A stretch of 64,000 nt of DNA from positions 447,009-511,008 of the forward strand of contig JAFLCD010000001.1 of NCBI GenBank assembly GCA_017302715.1, given 5' to 3'. Positions within the stretch are counted from its first letter, which is position 1. Each line of letters opens with the position of its first letter. The translations under genes and the position numbers were made by a program. The notes under the pieces were generated by a model that had not been told where the DNA came from, did no database searches, and was given only the letters and a program-made list of their open reading frames with translations. Source of the stretch: Deltaproteobacteria bacterium (GTDB lineage: Bacteria; Bdellovibrionota; UBA2394). Below are positions 8,442 through 17,539 of the stretch, piece by piece.

Positions 8442-8987
8442 ATGGCCACAGAATCTAAGCCCATTGAACTAGGTGTAAGTTGTGCAAATTTTAATCTTCC
8501 TGGGGTCGATGGAAAAAATCACAGCTTAAATGATTATCAATCTTCTAAAGTTTTAGTGATCGCCTTTACTTGTAATCACTGCCCGTATGTTCAGGCATAT
8601 GAGAGTCGGCTCAATGATCTCGCGCAGAATTATAAATCTAAAGGCGTTTCGTTTGTGGCCATCAATGCGAATGACTCGCAATCTCATCCCGACGATTCTT
8701 TTCCTAAGATGAAGGAACGCGCAAAAACTTTAAATTTTCACTTTGATTATTTGCATGATGAGTCTCAAGCAGTAGCAAAATCTTTTAATGCTGCGTGCAC
8801 TCCTGAATTTTATGTTTACGATCAGCAGCGGAAACTTCGCTACCATGGCCGCTTAGATGATAATCAAAAAGATATCGCTTCGGTGAAAAAAACTTATCTT
8901 AAAGATGCCATCGAAGATCTTCTTGTAGGAAAAGATCCTCGTGAAACTCAAACCTCTGCGATTGGCTGCTCGATCAAGTGGAAGTAG
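8442..8987 (+). CDS. Thioredoxin-fold redoxin (AhpC/TSA-like)
   Basis: This 181-residue cytoplasmic protein has no signal peptide. It has a thioredoxin fold with the redox motif CNHC in FTCNHCPYVQAYE around residues 45-57, then FVAINAND and the cis-Pro region CTPEFYVYD. The C-terminal GCSIKWK is shared by the widespread thioredoxin-family group that carries CNHCPY. Members are thought to act as peroxidases or thiol-disulfide reductases; the substrate is unknown. It follows the PilX-like gene by 31 bp on the same strand and may be co-transcribed, although it is not an exported oxidase for pilin disulfides. Confidence 0.8.
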   Translation: MATESKPIELGVSCANFNLPGVDGKNHSLNDYQSSKVLVIAFTCNHCPYVQAYESRLNDLAQNYKSKGVSFVAINANDSQSHPDDSFPKMKERAKTLNFHFDYLHDESQAVAKSFNAACTPEFYVYDQQRKLRYHGRLDDNQKDIASVKKTYLKDAIEDLLVGKDPRETQTSAIGCSIKWK

Positions 8988-8997
8988 GTGCTGCGTT

Positions 8998-9993
8998 TTA
9001 AGAAGATAATCTGGGCAAAGCTTTTACAGCGCTCTCATATTCTTTAGCGAAATCTTCTAAAATACTTTGAATCGATTTGATCTCGTTAACGAGCTCCACT
9101 GTTTGACCTGCACACCAGAGACTTTTATAGGTTGAATTAAAAGCAGCGGCTTCTAAAAATTTCATTCCTCTAAATTGGATGAGCATTTTGACGTACTTTT
9201 TTAATTTTGAATTTTTACTAAGCATTCCTTCAAACCAATTTTGCTCAAGTCCCATTTTTTGAACGTAAGGCGTATTGATAACCGAGCAAGGAGTTCCAGA
9301 TATTTTTTTGGTCATTACAATATCTTCAGCTCCCGATTCTAAAATCGCGTTTTTATAATCTTCATGCACGGGCGACTCGTTTGAAGCGATGAATCTTGTT
9401 CCCACGCTCACTCCATCAGCGCCAAGAGCAAGCATTGACGCTAAACCAGCTCCATCGGCCACGCCACCGGCGGCAATCACAGGTACTTTAAATTTCTTCT
9501 TAAGCAGCGGAATCAAAATCGAAGCCGTAATGGGGCCGGCATGTCCACCTGCACCAGATGAAACAGCGATGAGACCATCCGCTCCAAGATCGACAGCTTT
9601 TTTTGCATGTTCAGATCCGACGACATCGCAAAAAACTTTTGCCCCAATTTTATGAGCTTCGGTGATGACTTCTTTGGGATTGCCTAGAGAAGTAATAAAA
9701 AAAGGAGTTCCCGCATCGAGTGAAAGTTTTAAATGCTCTTTCACATAAGGATTTGTTTTTTGAACAATTAAATTTACGCCAAAAGGCTTTTGAGTTCGCG
9801 CTCGAATGTTTTTTAAAGCTTCCGCAAATTTGGAGCTGGGGCGATAGTTAAGAGAAGGTACAACTCCTATGGCGCCGTTTTCTGCCGCCGAAACAAGCAT
9901 ATGTTCGTTACTCACCAAAAACATCGGTGCAACGATGATGGGTAAGCGAATTTTCATCAGAGAAGTGAACGAAGTCTCGATCGAAGCTGACAT
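8998..9993 (-). CDS. Nitronate monooxygenase / FabK-like FMN enzyme
   Basis: The 331-residue protein has a TIM-barrel FMN fold: MKIRLPIIVAPMFLVSNEHM at the N-terminus, GAIGVVPSL, FGVNLIV, then GADGLIAVSSGAGGHAG and the phosphate-binding VIAAGGVADGAGLASMLALGADGVSVGTRF. Nitronate monooxygenases oxidise alkyl nitronates; close relatives are FabK-type enoyl-ACP reductases, and sequence alone does not fully separate them. The His in GAGGHAG is the catalytic base of the nitronate monooxygenase group. The first 12 residues extend beyond the usual start, and an internal Met13 is possible. The gene is divergent from ddl. Confidence 0.85.
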   Translation of the reverse strand: MSASIETSFTSLMKIRLPIIVAPMFLVSNEHMLVSAAENGAIGVVPSLNYRPSSKFAEALKNIRARTQKPFGVNLIVQKTNPYVKEHLKLSLDAGTPFFITSLGNPKEVITEAHKIGAKVFCDVVGSEHAKKAVDLGADGLIAVSSGAGGHAGPITASILIPLLKKKFKVPVIAAGGVADGAGLASMLALGADGVSVGTRFIASNESPVHEDYKNAILESGAEDIVMTKKISGTPCSVINTPYVQKMGLEQNWFEGMLSKNSKLKKYVKMLIQFRGMKFLEAAAFNSTYKSLWCAGQTVELVNEIKSIQSILEDFAKEYESAVKALPRLSS

Positions 9994-10071
9994 TCTTTAA
10001 GCTTATCTAAAATTGTTTGGTCGACCTATAGGTTTCCGTTAGAATGGCAGAATGTGGAGAAAAAAACTTTT

Positions 10072-11121
10072 ATGAAAAAAGTTTTATTTGTTATCGGCGG
10101 TCGCTCGGGTGAACACGAAATTTCCTTGATTTCAGGAAAACATCTTCTTAAGGCTCTTGATCGAAAACTTTTTGAGCCTTTGCTGATGATTATTCAAAAA
10201 GATGGTGTGATGACCTTAGGAAAAGAATCCGATCTTGAAGTTCTTTCGGATAATCCAAAAAAAGTAAAAACTCCTCAAGGCGTTCAAGTCAGCATTCGAC
10301 CTTATAAGTTAAATGGAAAACAGCCGGCACTTATCGCTGGCGATAAAGTTTATGAATTTGATTTAGCTTTTCCGATTTTACATGGTCCTGGTGGGGAAGA
10401 TGGAACTATCCAAGGTCTTTTCGAACTTTCAGAAATTCCCGTGGTCGGTTGTGGTGTGCGTGCGTCAGCGATTTGCATGGATAAAGGTTTAACGAAAAGA
10501 ATTTGCATGCAAGCTCGATTGCCTGTCGTACCTTTTGAAGAAATTTATCGAGAAGATTTCGTAAAAAGAAATGAAGCGAAAGAATTACCTTGGCCTTTTC
10601 CTGTTTTTGTAAAGCCGGCGAATCTTGGAAGCAGTCTTGGAGTTTCAAAAGTTAATTCAGAAACTGAATTAAAATCTGCTTTAGATTCAGCTTTTAAACT
10701 CGATGACAAAGTTTTGGTAGAGCCAGCGATCTCCGGCCGCGAACTTGAAATTGCTATTTTAGGAAAACGCGGCGAGCTCATCGCGAGTCCCGCGGGGGAA
10801 GTGCGCTGCCGACCTGGAGAATTTTATTCTTACGACGCAAAATATGTAGATCCTGATGCTGCAGAAATTTTGATTCCTACAAAACTTTCAGACCAAGAAC
10901 TTAAAGATATTCAGCAGATTTCAAAAAATATTTTCAACGCACTTCAGTGTCACGGAATGGCGCGCATCGATTTTTTCATGAATGAAAATGGCGCGTTTTT
11001 GATGAACGAAGTAAACACGATTCCTGGCTTCACCCCGATCAGCATGTATCCAAAGCTGATGGGACTTGCTGGGGTTTCTTATAAGGATCTGATCACTCGG
11101 TTGATTGAGTTGGCGAATTAA
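10072..11121 (+). CDS. ddl: D-alanine--D-alanine ligase
   Basis: This enzyme joins two D-Ala with ATP to give the dipeptide used in peptidoglycan precursors. It is an ATP-grasp protein of 349 residues with the N-terminal GGRSGEHEIS signature, AFPILHGPGGEDGTIQGLFE, FVKPANLGSSLGVSKV for ATP binding and MARIDFFMNENGAFLMNEVNTIPGFTPISMYPKL carrying the metal-binding acid/Asn residues and substrate loop. The ATG at 10072 (MKKVLFV) was chosen over a GTG 18 nt upstream because the family begins there and GGAG lies in front of it. The next gene begins 72 bp later, after a possible hairpin at 11140-11166. Confidence 0.93.
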   Translation: MKKVLFVIGGRSGEHEISLISGKHLLKALDRKLFEPLLMIIQKDGVMTLGKESDLEVLSDNPKKVKTPQGVQVSIRPYKLNGKQPALIAGDKVYEFDLAFPILHGPGGEDGTIQGLFELSEIPVVGCGVRASAICMDKGLTKRICMQARLPVVPFEEIYREDFVKRNEAKELPWPFPVFVKPANLGSSLGVSKVNSETELKSALDSAFKLDDKVLVEPAISGRELEIAILGKRGELIASPAGEVRCRPGEFYSYDAKYVDPDAAEILIPTKLSDQELKDIQQISKNIFNALQCHGMARIDFFMNENGAFLMNEVNTIPGFTPISMYPKLMGLAGVSYKDLITRLIELAN

Positions 11122-11139
11122 AGACCTTTAAACCCATTT

Positions 11140-11166
11140 TAAACGCCTTTTCACTTTTGGCGTTTA
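11140..11166. other. Inverted repeat after ddl
   Basis: TAAACGCC and GGCGTTTA form an 8-bp stem with an 11-nt loop. No T-run follows, so it is at best a weak terminator or processing site between ddl and the next gene. The right arm overlaps a possible promoter region (TTGGCG, then TATTAAT) for the 11193 gene. Confidence 0.4.
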
Positions 11167-11192
11167 GCACAGAAATTGCATATTAATACCTG

Positions 11193-14100
11193 ATGTGGTT
11201 TTGGCGGTCTTTTTTCATTCTTATTAGCTTTTTGATTGTTTCAGAAACTCATGCATTTTCGTCAACTTGCGCGGATGATCCTCAGCAAGAGCAGGACAAT
11301 TTTAAAAAACTCAACGAGAAGTTAGATCAGATTTTAGTTGAAGGCGAAAAGAAGCTTGAAGAGAAGAAGATAGCTAAAATCTCTGTCGATACTAAAGATC
11401 AGGCATTTGAATTTTTACTTTCGAACGACGAAGAAAAAGCGAATCAGGCCGGCGAATATATTTTTAAAAATCTAAATCCTCTCTATGGTGACGAAGTTAT
11501 CAATTTTCTCGAAAAAAATCAGGCGATGCTCAGTTCCGATATTTCTATCGATATTCTCTATAGGCTAAATAGCTTTTCCATTACTTTTCCTCAGCGAAAA
11601 AAAGAATGGAAAAATCTAAAGAAGGCGGAAGAGCTTGCTTTTTCTATCTTAGAAAAAGGCGATCTTAAAAAACAAACACAACTTTATTTTGAGTTGAATT
11701 TAATAAAATTAAATCAATTTCTTAAAAAAAATATTAACCACTTAAAAGATGTTCAAGGATCTTCAGAAATGCGCGAGAAATCCGCTAGAATTCTCGTTTC
11801 ATTTTCTAAAAGCATGGGAATGAGACCGAGCGCCCGAGTCCCTGATTTTTTACTGAAAGATTTAGAGCAAACTTTTAACGATTTGCTTTTTGATACGAAT
11901 GAAAACCTTTCAAATGCAGCAGTCTCCACTTTAAATGAGATCGCAACTTATCGATCTTTTAAAAATATTCTGAAAGCTGCGCAGGACGGTAAAGATTTGA
12001 ATGGGGCTCTCGATCGAATTTTGTATTCCATTAATCGAGCGGAGAACTCTGGTAATGAAGCAAATGTACGCAGCTTTTTAAAAGTGGACGCCGATCAAAT
12101 GCCATTCTTAATAAGTCTTTTTAAAGAATCTCCTTTTTCGAAAAAAACTGAATTAGTGACAGCTGCTTTTCATGAAAATCTTACTTTGACACTTCCGTTT
12201 TTAGATGAACTTTTTGAAGTAATAAAAACTTGCGAGGACGATTTAAGGAAGCCTAACCGAGTATCCAGTGTTTCTCATTTAATTAATTTACTTAATGACG
12301 AAGATTTATCTATTCGAATGCTTCAAGAGATTCAGATCATCCAAAATTTAAATCAAATGAATCGTAAACTCTATACAGTTTTACGAAATGTGGGCGTGAA
12401 CGGTTTAAGAAATAAACCAAAGCTAATAGATGAGCTTTTCAAAGTTCTTTTCAATTCAAATACTGAGGATGTATGCGCAGAAGAAATTCTAAATAGTTTC
12501 GATTCATCTTTAGACAGTACCTACCTCTCAAAGCTGAAGGAGCTTTTTCAAGTAGTGAGGGTGGGAAATGATCAATCCTATATATTTAAACTTTCAAATT
12601 TAATTTTGAAGCTTGAGAACGGAGATAAGATAGATGCTCTTAGAAAAATTTTTAAGCTCAATAAATTAAGGGCACTTAATATGCAGGATTTAATGGCCAG
12701 ATATTGCCCTTACTCTGCAAGCACCTGTTTGAATCTTTTTATGGAATTGATGGATGATCCCGACTACCCACGTCGTTCTAAAAATGACATTGCGATGTCT
12801 TTGGTAGATCCCTTGACATCTTTTCGTATGCCAAAGGATGGAGTTCATCGCATGTTAAATAAATTTTTCGATGAACAATTAGAGCGAGCAAAAGATTTAA
12901 ATGAAGAGGATATTAGGGTTTTAATAAGCATTCTCAATCGATTCATTGAAGAATCGGGAAGTTTCATTAAATCTAAAGATTATTTCGAACGAATTAAAAA
13001 ATCGGAAAATATTTTTCTTCTGAGCTCGGTAGTGAAAAGCTGTCTTCTGTCGCCGTTTTTACTCAGCGACAAATATGCATTTGATTTTATAATCTCTACG
13101 TTCGAAATGCCGGGGATGAAAGAGAACTTAGACCCGTTGACCATCAACTGGAGTCTATATGTCCTTGCTAGCGGAAAATCTGAACTTAAACTTTCTAAGT
13201 CTCGTATTCGAAAGATTGAAAATATATTTTTAGATAATTTAACAAATGCTGCTTTTCGAGATCCCTCTAAGTTTAGAGGTTTTTTATTCAGTTTTAATTT
13301 TTTAAATAACTTTCCAAGGCTCTCTTCTAGAAGGGCGGCCGCTCACATTATCGATCATCACTTTATAACTGGTGTGCCTCCTGAGCTAACGGAAAATAAA
13401 ATTTATATTTTGACTCAATCTTTTTTGAGCCTTGAGAAAGAGGCTGAGATGGATAATGAAGGCTCTAAGCTTGTCGCAAAATATCGAGCATCTATTTACC
13501 GTGATCAAGGGCAGGGAATTGAGCCATTGCCAAATCTTACCGAAGGTTTGAAATCACGAAACGAAAGTTTCAAGAAGTTTGCTGAGTTTCTTTTTCTGTA
13601 TCGAGCTTCAGACGTCGTGGCCGATCAAGCGATTAAAGACCTACGCCGAAATCTAAAAATCGAAGACCTTTCAAAAGACGATTTTAATCATTTGCTAGAT
13701 TTAATTACAGAGAGAAACGGAATTTCGAGTGAAGGAATCAAGTTTGTTCAAGAATTGGCGAATTCAAAAATCTTGGATGCGGGCGCTAAATCAAAAATTT
13801 TAGGTGCTATAAAATCAAATTGGTTCGAAACTTCTCAAGATCTTTGGCCAATGATTTTAAAAATGAATGTAGATATAGAATTTCAAAAAGATAGAGCGGC
13901 GGCCGTCGACTACTTATTAGGTCAAAGTTCTTATGAAAAAATTTTAGAACTCGTGAATTCCTCGGACGCGCAAGTTTCAAATGAAATTCTTTCGGTCGTT
14001 TCTAGAAAGCCAGGGGATGGATCATCTTATTTTGATGAACTTACCTCCGAACAAAAGCAAACTCTCTTAAAGTCAGTTCGTCATCTTTATCACGGAGAAG

Positions 14101-14399
14101 ATGGTGAGCATGGAATTTGGGCCGAGACTCGCTCACCTCGAGCAGAAGCTCTCGGATTTTTCTTACTTTCAGTTTCGGACTCAAAAGGATTAGTCGCTGA
14201 CGAGAATTCCGAAAACTTGCTTTTATCAAAAGATCAGTTAAAAAAAGAACTCGAGAACTTAGAAACTTCAAAAAGTCCGCGTAAGGCCGAATGGCTTAAA
14301 AAAATCCAAGAAGCAAAAGCGCCTCATCAGGCCGAAATTCTAGCGATGGCCTTTAACTGCTTTGAGTATCTTGAAATTTCTGCTGAAAGTAAAAGATAG
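11193..14399 (+). CDS. Giant secreted helical-repeat protein, function unknown
   Basis: This 1068-residue protein has an N-terminal signal peptide (MWFWRSFFILISFLIVSETHAFS, cleavage probably after HAF or AFS), so it is exported. The rest is overwhelmingly helical, rich in Leu, Lys, Glu, Asp and Phe, with repeated amphipathic helices resembling HEAT/armadillo-like solenoids. I recognise no catalytic motif. It overlaps the next gene by one base (TAGTG), so the two are translationally coupled and probably work together. A third protein of similar build is encoded at 31303-33501. Proteins of this kind are frequent in Bdellovibrio-type predators, but a role in predation is only inferred. Confidence 0.75.
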   Translation: MWFWRSFFILISFLIVSETHAFSSTCADDPQQEQDNFKKLNEKLDQILVEGEKKLEEKKIAKISVDTKDQAFEFLLSNDEEKANQAGEYIFKNLNPLYGDEVINFLEKNQAMLSSDISIDILYRLNSFSITFPQRKKEWKNLKKAEELAFSILEKGDLKKQTQLYFELNLIKLNQFLKKNINHLKDVQGSSEMREKSARILVSFSKSMGMRPSARVPDFLLKDLEQTFNDLLFDTNENLSNAAVSTLNEIATYRSFKNILKAAQDGKDLNGALDRILYSINRAENSGNEANVRSFLKVDADQMPFLISLFKESPFSKKTELVTAAFHENLTLTLPFLDELFEVIKTCEDDLRKPNRVSSVSHLINLLNDEDLSIRMLQEIQIIQNLNQMNRKLYTVLRNVGVNGLRNKPKLIDELFKVLFNSNTEDVCAEEILNSFDSSLDSTYLSKLKELFQVVRVGNDQSYIFKLSNLILKLENGDKIDALRKIFKLNKLRALNMQDLMARYCPYSASTCLNLFMELMDDPDYPRRSKNDIAMSLVDPLTSFRMPKDGVHRMLNKFFDEQLERAKDLNEEDIRVLISILNRFIEESGSFIKSKDYFERIKKSENIFLLSSVVKSCLLSPFLLSDKYAFDFIISTFEMPGMKENLDPLTINWSLYVLASGKSELKLSKSRIRKIENIFLDNLTNAAFRDPSKFRGFLFSFNFLNNFPRLSSRRAAAHIIDHHFITGVPPELTENKIYILTQSFLSLEKEAEMDNEGSKLVAKYRASIYRDQGQGIEPLPNLTEGLKSRNESFKKFAEFLFLYRASDVVADQAIKDLRRNLKIEDLSKDDFNHLLDLITERNGISSEGIKFVQELANSKILDAGAKSKILGAIKSNWFETSQDLWPMILKMNVDIEFQKDRAAAVDYLLGQSSYEKILELVNSSDAQVSNEILSVVSRKPGDGSSYFDELTSEQKQTLLKSVRHLYHGEDGEHGIWAETRSPRAEALGFFLLSVSDSKGLVADENSENLLLSKDQLKKELENLETSKSPRKAEWLKKIQEAKAPHQAEILAMAFNCFEYLEISAESKR

Positions 14400-16510
14400 T
14401 GAAAACTCGTTCTTTTATTTTATGGACTATTTTAGTTCTGCTTTTTTCTCAGAACTCTCTTTTCGCAGACGATCACAATGCTTTACCACCAGAGAAAGTA
14501 ACAAATTTAGCTCATGGATCTCGAATTATTGATTTGAATACAATTAGTACCTTAGATGCCGAGTACATTCGTCGCGAGATCAGTAGTAACAATCTTTATT
14601 TTAGAAAGTTTGGAAATTTTTTAATAGTGAGTGGAGATATAACCTTTTTTATTTTGCAAAATGTTTTTGAAGAAGCTGAGAAACTGACAGATCCAAAATT
14701 GCAGAGTGAGTTTCGACATTACGCTGAATTTGCGGCACATCATTCCATAAAATTTTTTGCTAAATTTGAGCAAGATGCTGTGGCTTCTTTCGGCCAAAAT
14801 GAAGGTATTTTGTTTTCTTATTTATCAAAAATAAATCTTTCAACTTTTGTTCATGAAGTAGGTCATGCCGAAACAGATCTTTATATGGATCATTTAGACA
14901 AATTCATTTCAAGGAGGGCTTGGGTTTATCCGGCATCTTTAACAGGACCTGGTGTTCTCGGGGCATTAAGAGGGTTTTTTCATGTTTTGGATGAGATACA
15001 TTCCTGGAGAATCGGCGGCAGATTTGGTGAGCTCGAAGCTTTATCCGATTCAAAGATTATAGATAATATTAAACGCTTATATCCAAAATTTTTTGGCTCT
15101 CAAGAGGTCACTAAGTTTTTTCAAATATGGAATGAGCAAGATTTAAGAAGTCAGGATGTTTATGACTTGATTCGGTCTGAAGTTTTTTCACTTAACGAAA
15201 AAAGTCTTTCAGAAATTATTCAGATGGGAACTGAGGGATTAGAAAATGCAGATTTAGAAAAGCAAATTAATTTTATTCGAATTGTCTCTAAGCGCTATGT
15301 TCGTATTAAAGCAGCAAGCATGCCCGAAGATATTCTTCGGCTGCTCTATTCTTATGCTTCCATTGGAATCAATAAAGGAATTAGGGAGCATGCTACCGAA
15401 TATTATAACTGGTACTTAAGAGTAGTTGATGAAGAGCCTCTGCTTCGAAGCGTTGAATCTGATTTTTCTTTATTTCCTAGCGATGCACCGTTTGCCGTTA
15501 AGTGGAAAAAATTCTTAGAGAAGCCCACTCGAGAAATTTGGGAAATAGATAAAAAAGAATTTTTAGATCAGGTCGGATTTGAACAAATGAGGGGTTTGCT
15601 TGATCATTATCTAAAATCTGATCTTGAATCTCAGAAAGAATTTAATAATTTTATTATAGCTCTTTTAAAATCAAATGGATTTCGTCATTTAAAAAAAGGC
15701 CTTCAATCTGAGCCAATTCCCTTTTCTAAGAATAACTGGTTTGTCTCCGAACAAATGGATGCATGGCTTGCTCTCCATGTCTCTCGTCTACCCATTCAAT
15801 TACTTGAAATTTTTGTTCACCGATTTACTCCAACTGAGTTGCCGGAGTTTTTTAATATGATGAAGGTGAAATTGATGGACGGGAGCACTTCCATTCCCGT
15901 TGGCGATATCTATTTACTTCTTGTTCCTGGTTCTCGAGAGGTAGCCTTTGACTGGGCGAAACCTCTTGTTGATGTTGTTTTAAAAAGTTCTAACGCCGCT
16001 GACTTTGTCTTAGAGAGAGTCGCCGATTTTTATCGAGTAGGAGTGGTCTCAGAATTAGAATTGCCTCAATTTTTATCTAATAGACTTGATAAAAAAATGA
16101 GAGGTCTAACAATGACTTCGATTTCAAAATTTAGTTCTGCGCAGCGAGAGGTTTACGATCAAGCCATCGAAGATCTTTGGGCAATGCTTGGAAATAAAAA
16201 CAGAGATGTAAGATTAGCCGCCCAGTTTGCCATTCTTAATGTACCTGCTTATCTTTTGGGGCTTGAAAAGAAAGTTCATGCAGAGCTTGAAATTTTTGAA
16301 TCATTGCGACGTGAATATCTGCCGATTTTTATTCAAGCCGCTCAACCTGGCTTTTTTTCTCCAGAAGTAGAAGCGATCGCATCACTTTTAAGGCGCACCT
16401 TTGACCTTCAAGAAATTCAGCCAAATACGTCGCGGGAGGGCGAGTATGAGTTGAAGAGGCATAATTTCGGTGGTTGCGAGGCTTTTGTGCGTAGATTTGG
16501 CGCAGAATAA
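14399..16510 (+). CDS. Large secreted protein with HEVGH putative metalloprotease motif
   Basis: The 703-residue protein starts at a GTG that shares its G with the previous stop codon. A signal peptide (MKTRSFILWTILVLLFSQNSLFAD) is evident. Residues 152-156 read HEVGH in the context STFVHEVGHAETDLYMDH, which fits the HExxH zinc site. E199 in LDEIHSW could be a third ligand, as in gluzincins. The remaining ~450 residues are helical and resemble the preceding protein. If active, it would be an exported zinc peptidase with a solenoid tail, but no known peptidase family is recognised and the motif could be fortuitous. Coupled translation with the 11193 gene suggests a complex. Confidence 0.7.
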   Translation: MKTRSFILWTILVLLFSQNSLFADDHNALPPEKVTNLAHGSRIIDLNTISTLDAEYIRREISSNNLYFRKFGNFLIVSGDITFFILQNVFEEAEKLTDPKLQSEFRHYAEFAAHHSIKFFAKFEQDAVASFGQNEGILFSYLSKINLSTFVHEVGHAETDLYMDHLDKFISRRAWVYPASLTGPGVLGALRGFFHVLDEIHSWRIGGRFGELEALSDSKIIDNIKRLYPKFFGSQEVTKFFQIWNEQDLRSQDVYDLIRSEVFSLNEKSLSEIIQMGTEGLENADLEKQINFIRIVSKRYVRIKAASMPEDILRLLYSYASIGINKGIREHATEYYNWYLRVVDEEPLLRSVESDFSLFPSDAPFAVKWKKFLEKPTREIWEIDKKEFLDQVGFEQMRGLLDHYLKSDLESQKEFNNFIIALLKSNGFRHLKKGLQSEPIPFSKNNWFVSEQMDAWLALHVSRLPIQLLEIFVHRFTPTELPEFFNMMKVKLMDGSTSIPVGDIYLLLVPGSREVAFDWAKPLVDVVLKSSNAADFVLERVADFYRVGVVSELELPQFLSNRLDKKMRGLTMTSISKFSSAQREVYDQAIEDLWAMLGNKNRDVRLAAQFAILNVPAYLLGLEKKVHAELEIFESLRREYLPIFIQAAQPGFFSPEVEAIASLLRRTFDLQEIQPNTSREGEYELKRHNFGGCEAFVRRFGAE

Positions 16511-16570
16511 GCCCCAGATTTACCCTCTTCCAGTCTTGCACTGACGCGTTTAAGAATGCTTAAGTAGGGT

Positions 16571-17530
16571 GTGCCTCGCCCCTTAAAGCCATTTAAAACA
16601 GCTTCTGTTCCTTTGGGGACGGAGTCGACTGTTCCGGCCAGTGAACTCAAAAAACCGGATTGGTTTAAAGTTCGTTTGTCTGAAAACGAACGCTACCAAA
16701 CGATTGAAGGTCTCGTGAAAGAGCACGGACTTGCGACCGTTTGTCGTGAGGCGCGTTGTCCTAATATATATGAGTGTTGGAACGCAGGCACCGCTACTTT
16801 TATGTTGATGGGTGAGGAATGCACTCGCGCTTGCAAATTTTGTCATGTCAAAACTGGAAATCCAAAACTTTGGTTAGACGTAGAAGAGCCTAAAAAAATT
16901 GCGAACTCCGTTAAAACTTTGGGTTTGAATTACGTCGTCTTAACTTCGGTGAATCGTGACGATCTTCCTGATGAGGGTGCAAAACATTTTGCAGATACAG
17001 TTCGTGAAATTAAAAATCTCAATCCAGAAATTTTGGTAGAAACTTTAACTCCCGATTTTCGTCGCACTCGCGAAGCTGCGATTCAGACGATGATTGACTC
17101 AGGTGTAAATGTTCTCGCGCACAATATCGAAACGGTCAGTCGATTGGTTCCGAGCGTTCGCGATGCTCGATGCCGACACGAAATTTCTTTGAATTACCAT
17201 CGCATCGCGAAGCAACTGAAGTCGGATATGATTACCAAATCTTCGATCATGATGGGACTTGGCGAAACAAACGATGAAGTTTTAGAAGCCATGCACGAAC
17301 TTCGCGAAGCTGATGTTGATATTTTAACTTTGGGTCAATATTTGCAGCCCACGAAAAATCATCATCCGGTTTTTCGTTATGTGCATCCGGATGAATTTAA
17401 GATGCTCGAACAAAAAGGTTTAGAAATGGGATTTAAATTTGTGGCGTCTGGTCCGATGGTCAGAAGTTCTTATCGGGCGGCCGAATTTTTTATTGAAAAA
17501 ATGGCTCGGGAACGAGTCGCAGCGAATTGA
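16571..17530 (+). CDS. lipA: Lipoyl synthase
   Basis: This radical SAM enzyme inserts two sulfurs into protein-bound octanoate to make lipoate. Both iron-sulfur clusters are visible. Cys58, Cys63 and Cys69 (CREARCPNIYEC) hold the auxiliary cluster that donates sulfur; Cys84, Cys88 and Cys91 (CTRACKFC) are the radical SAM cluster. The C-terminal VASGPMVRSSYRA ending with the conserved RSSY is present. The 319-residue length is normal. Translation begins at GTG, as no in-frame ATG lies nearby, with a short AGTAGGG in front. It is the first gene of a lipoate/2-oxoacid dehydrogenase cluster, 9 bp before the E2 gene. Confidence 0.95.
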   Translation: MPRPLKPFKTASVPLGTESTVPASELKKPDWFKVRLSENERYQTIEGLVKEHGLATVCREARCPNIYECWNAGTATFMLMGEECTRACKFCHVKTGNPKLWLDVEEPKKIANSVKTLGLNYVVLTSVNRDDLPDEGAKHFADTVREIKNLNPEILVETLTPDFRRTREAAIQTMIDSGVNVLAHNIETVSRLVPSVRDARCRHEISLNYHRIAKQLKSDMITKSSIMMGLGETNDEVLEAMHELREADVDILTLGQYLQPTKNHHPVFRYVHPDEFKMLEQKGLEMGFKFVASGPMVRSSYRAAEFFIEKMARERVAAN

Positions 17531-17539
17531 GGTAATAAA

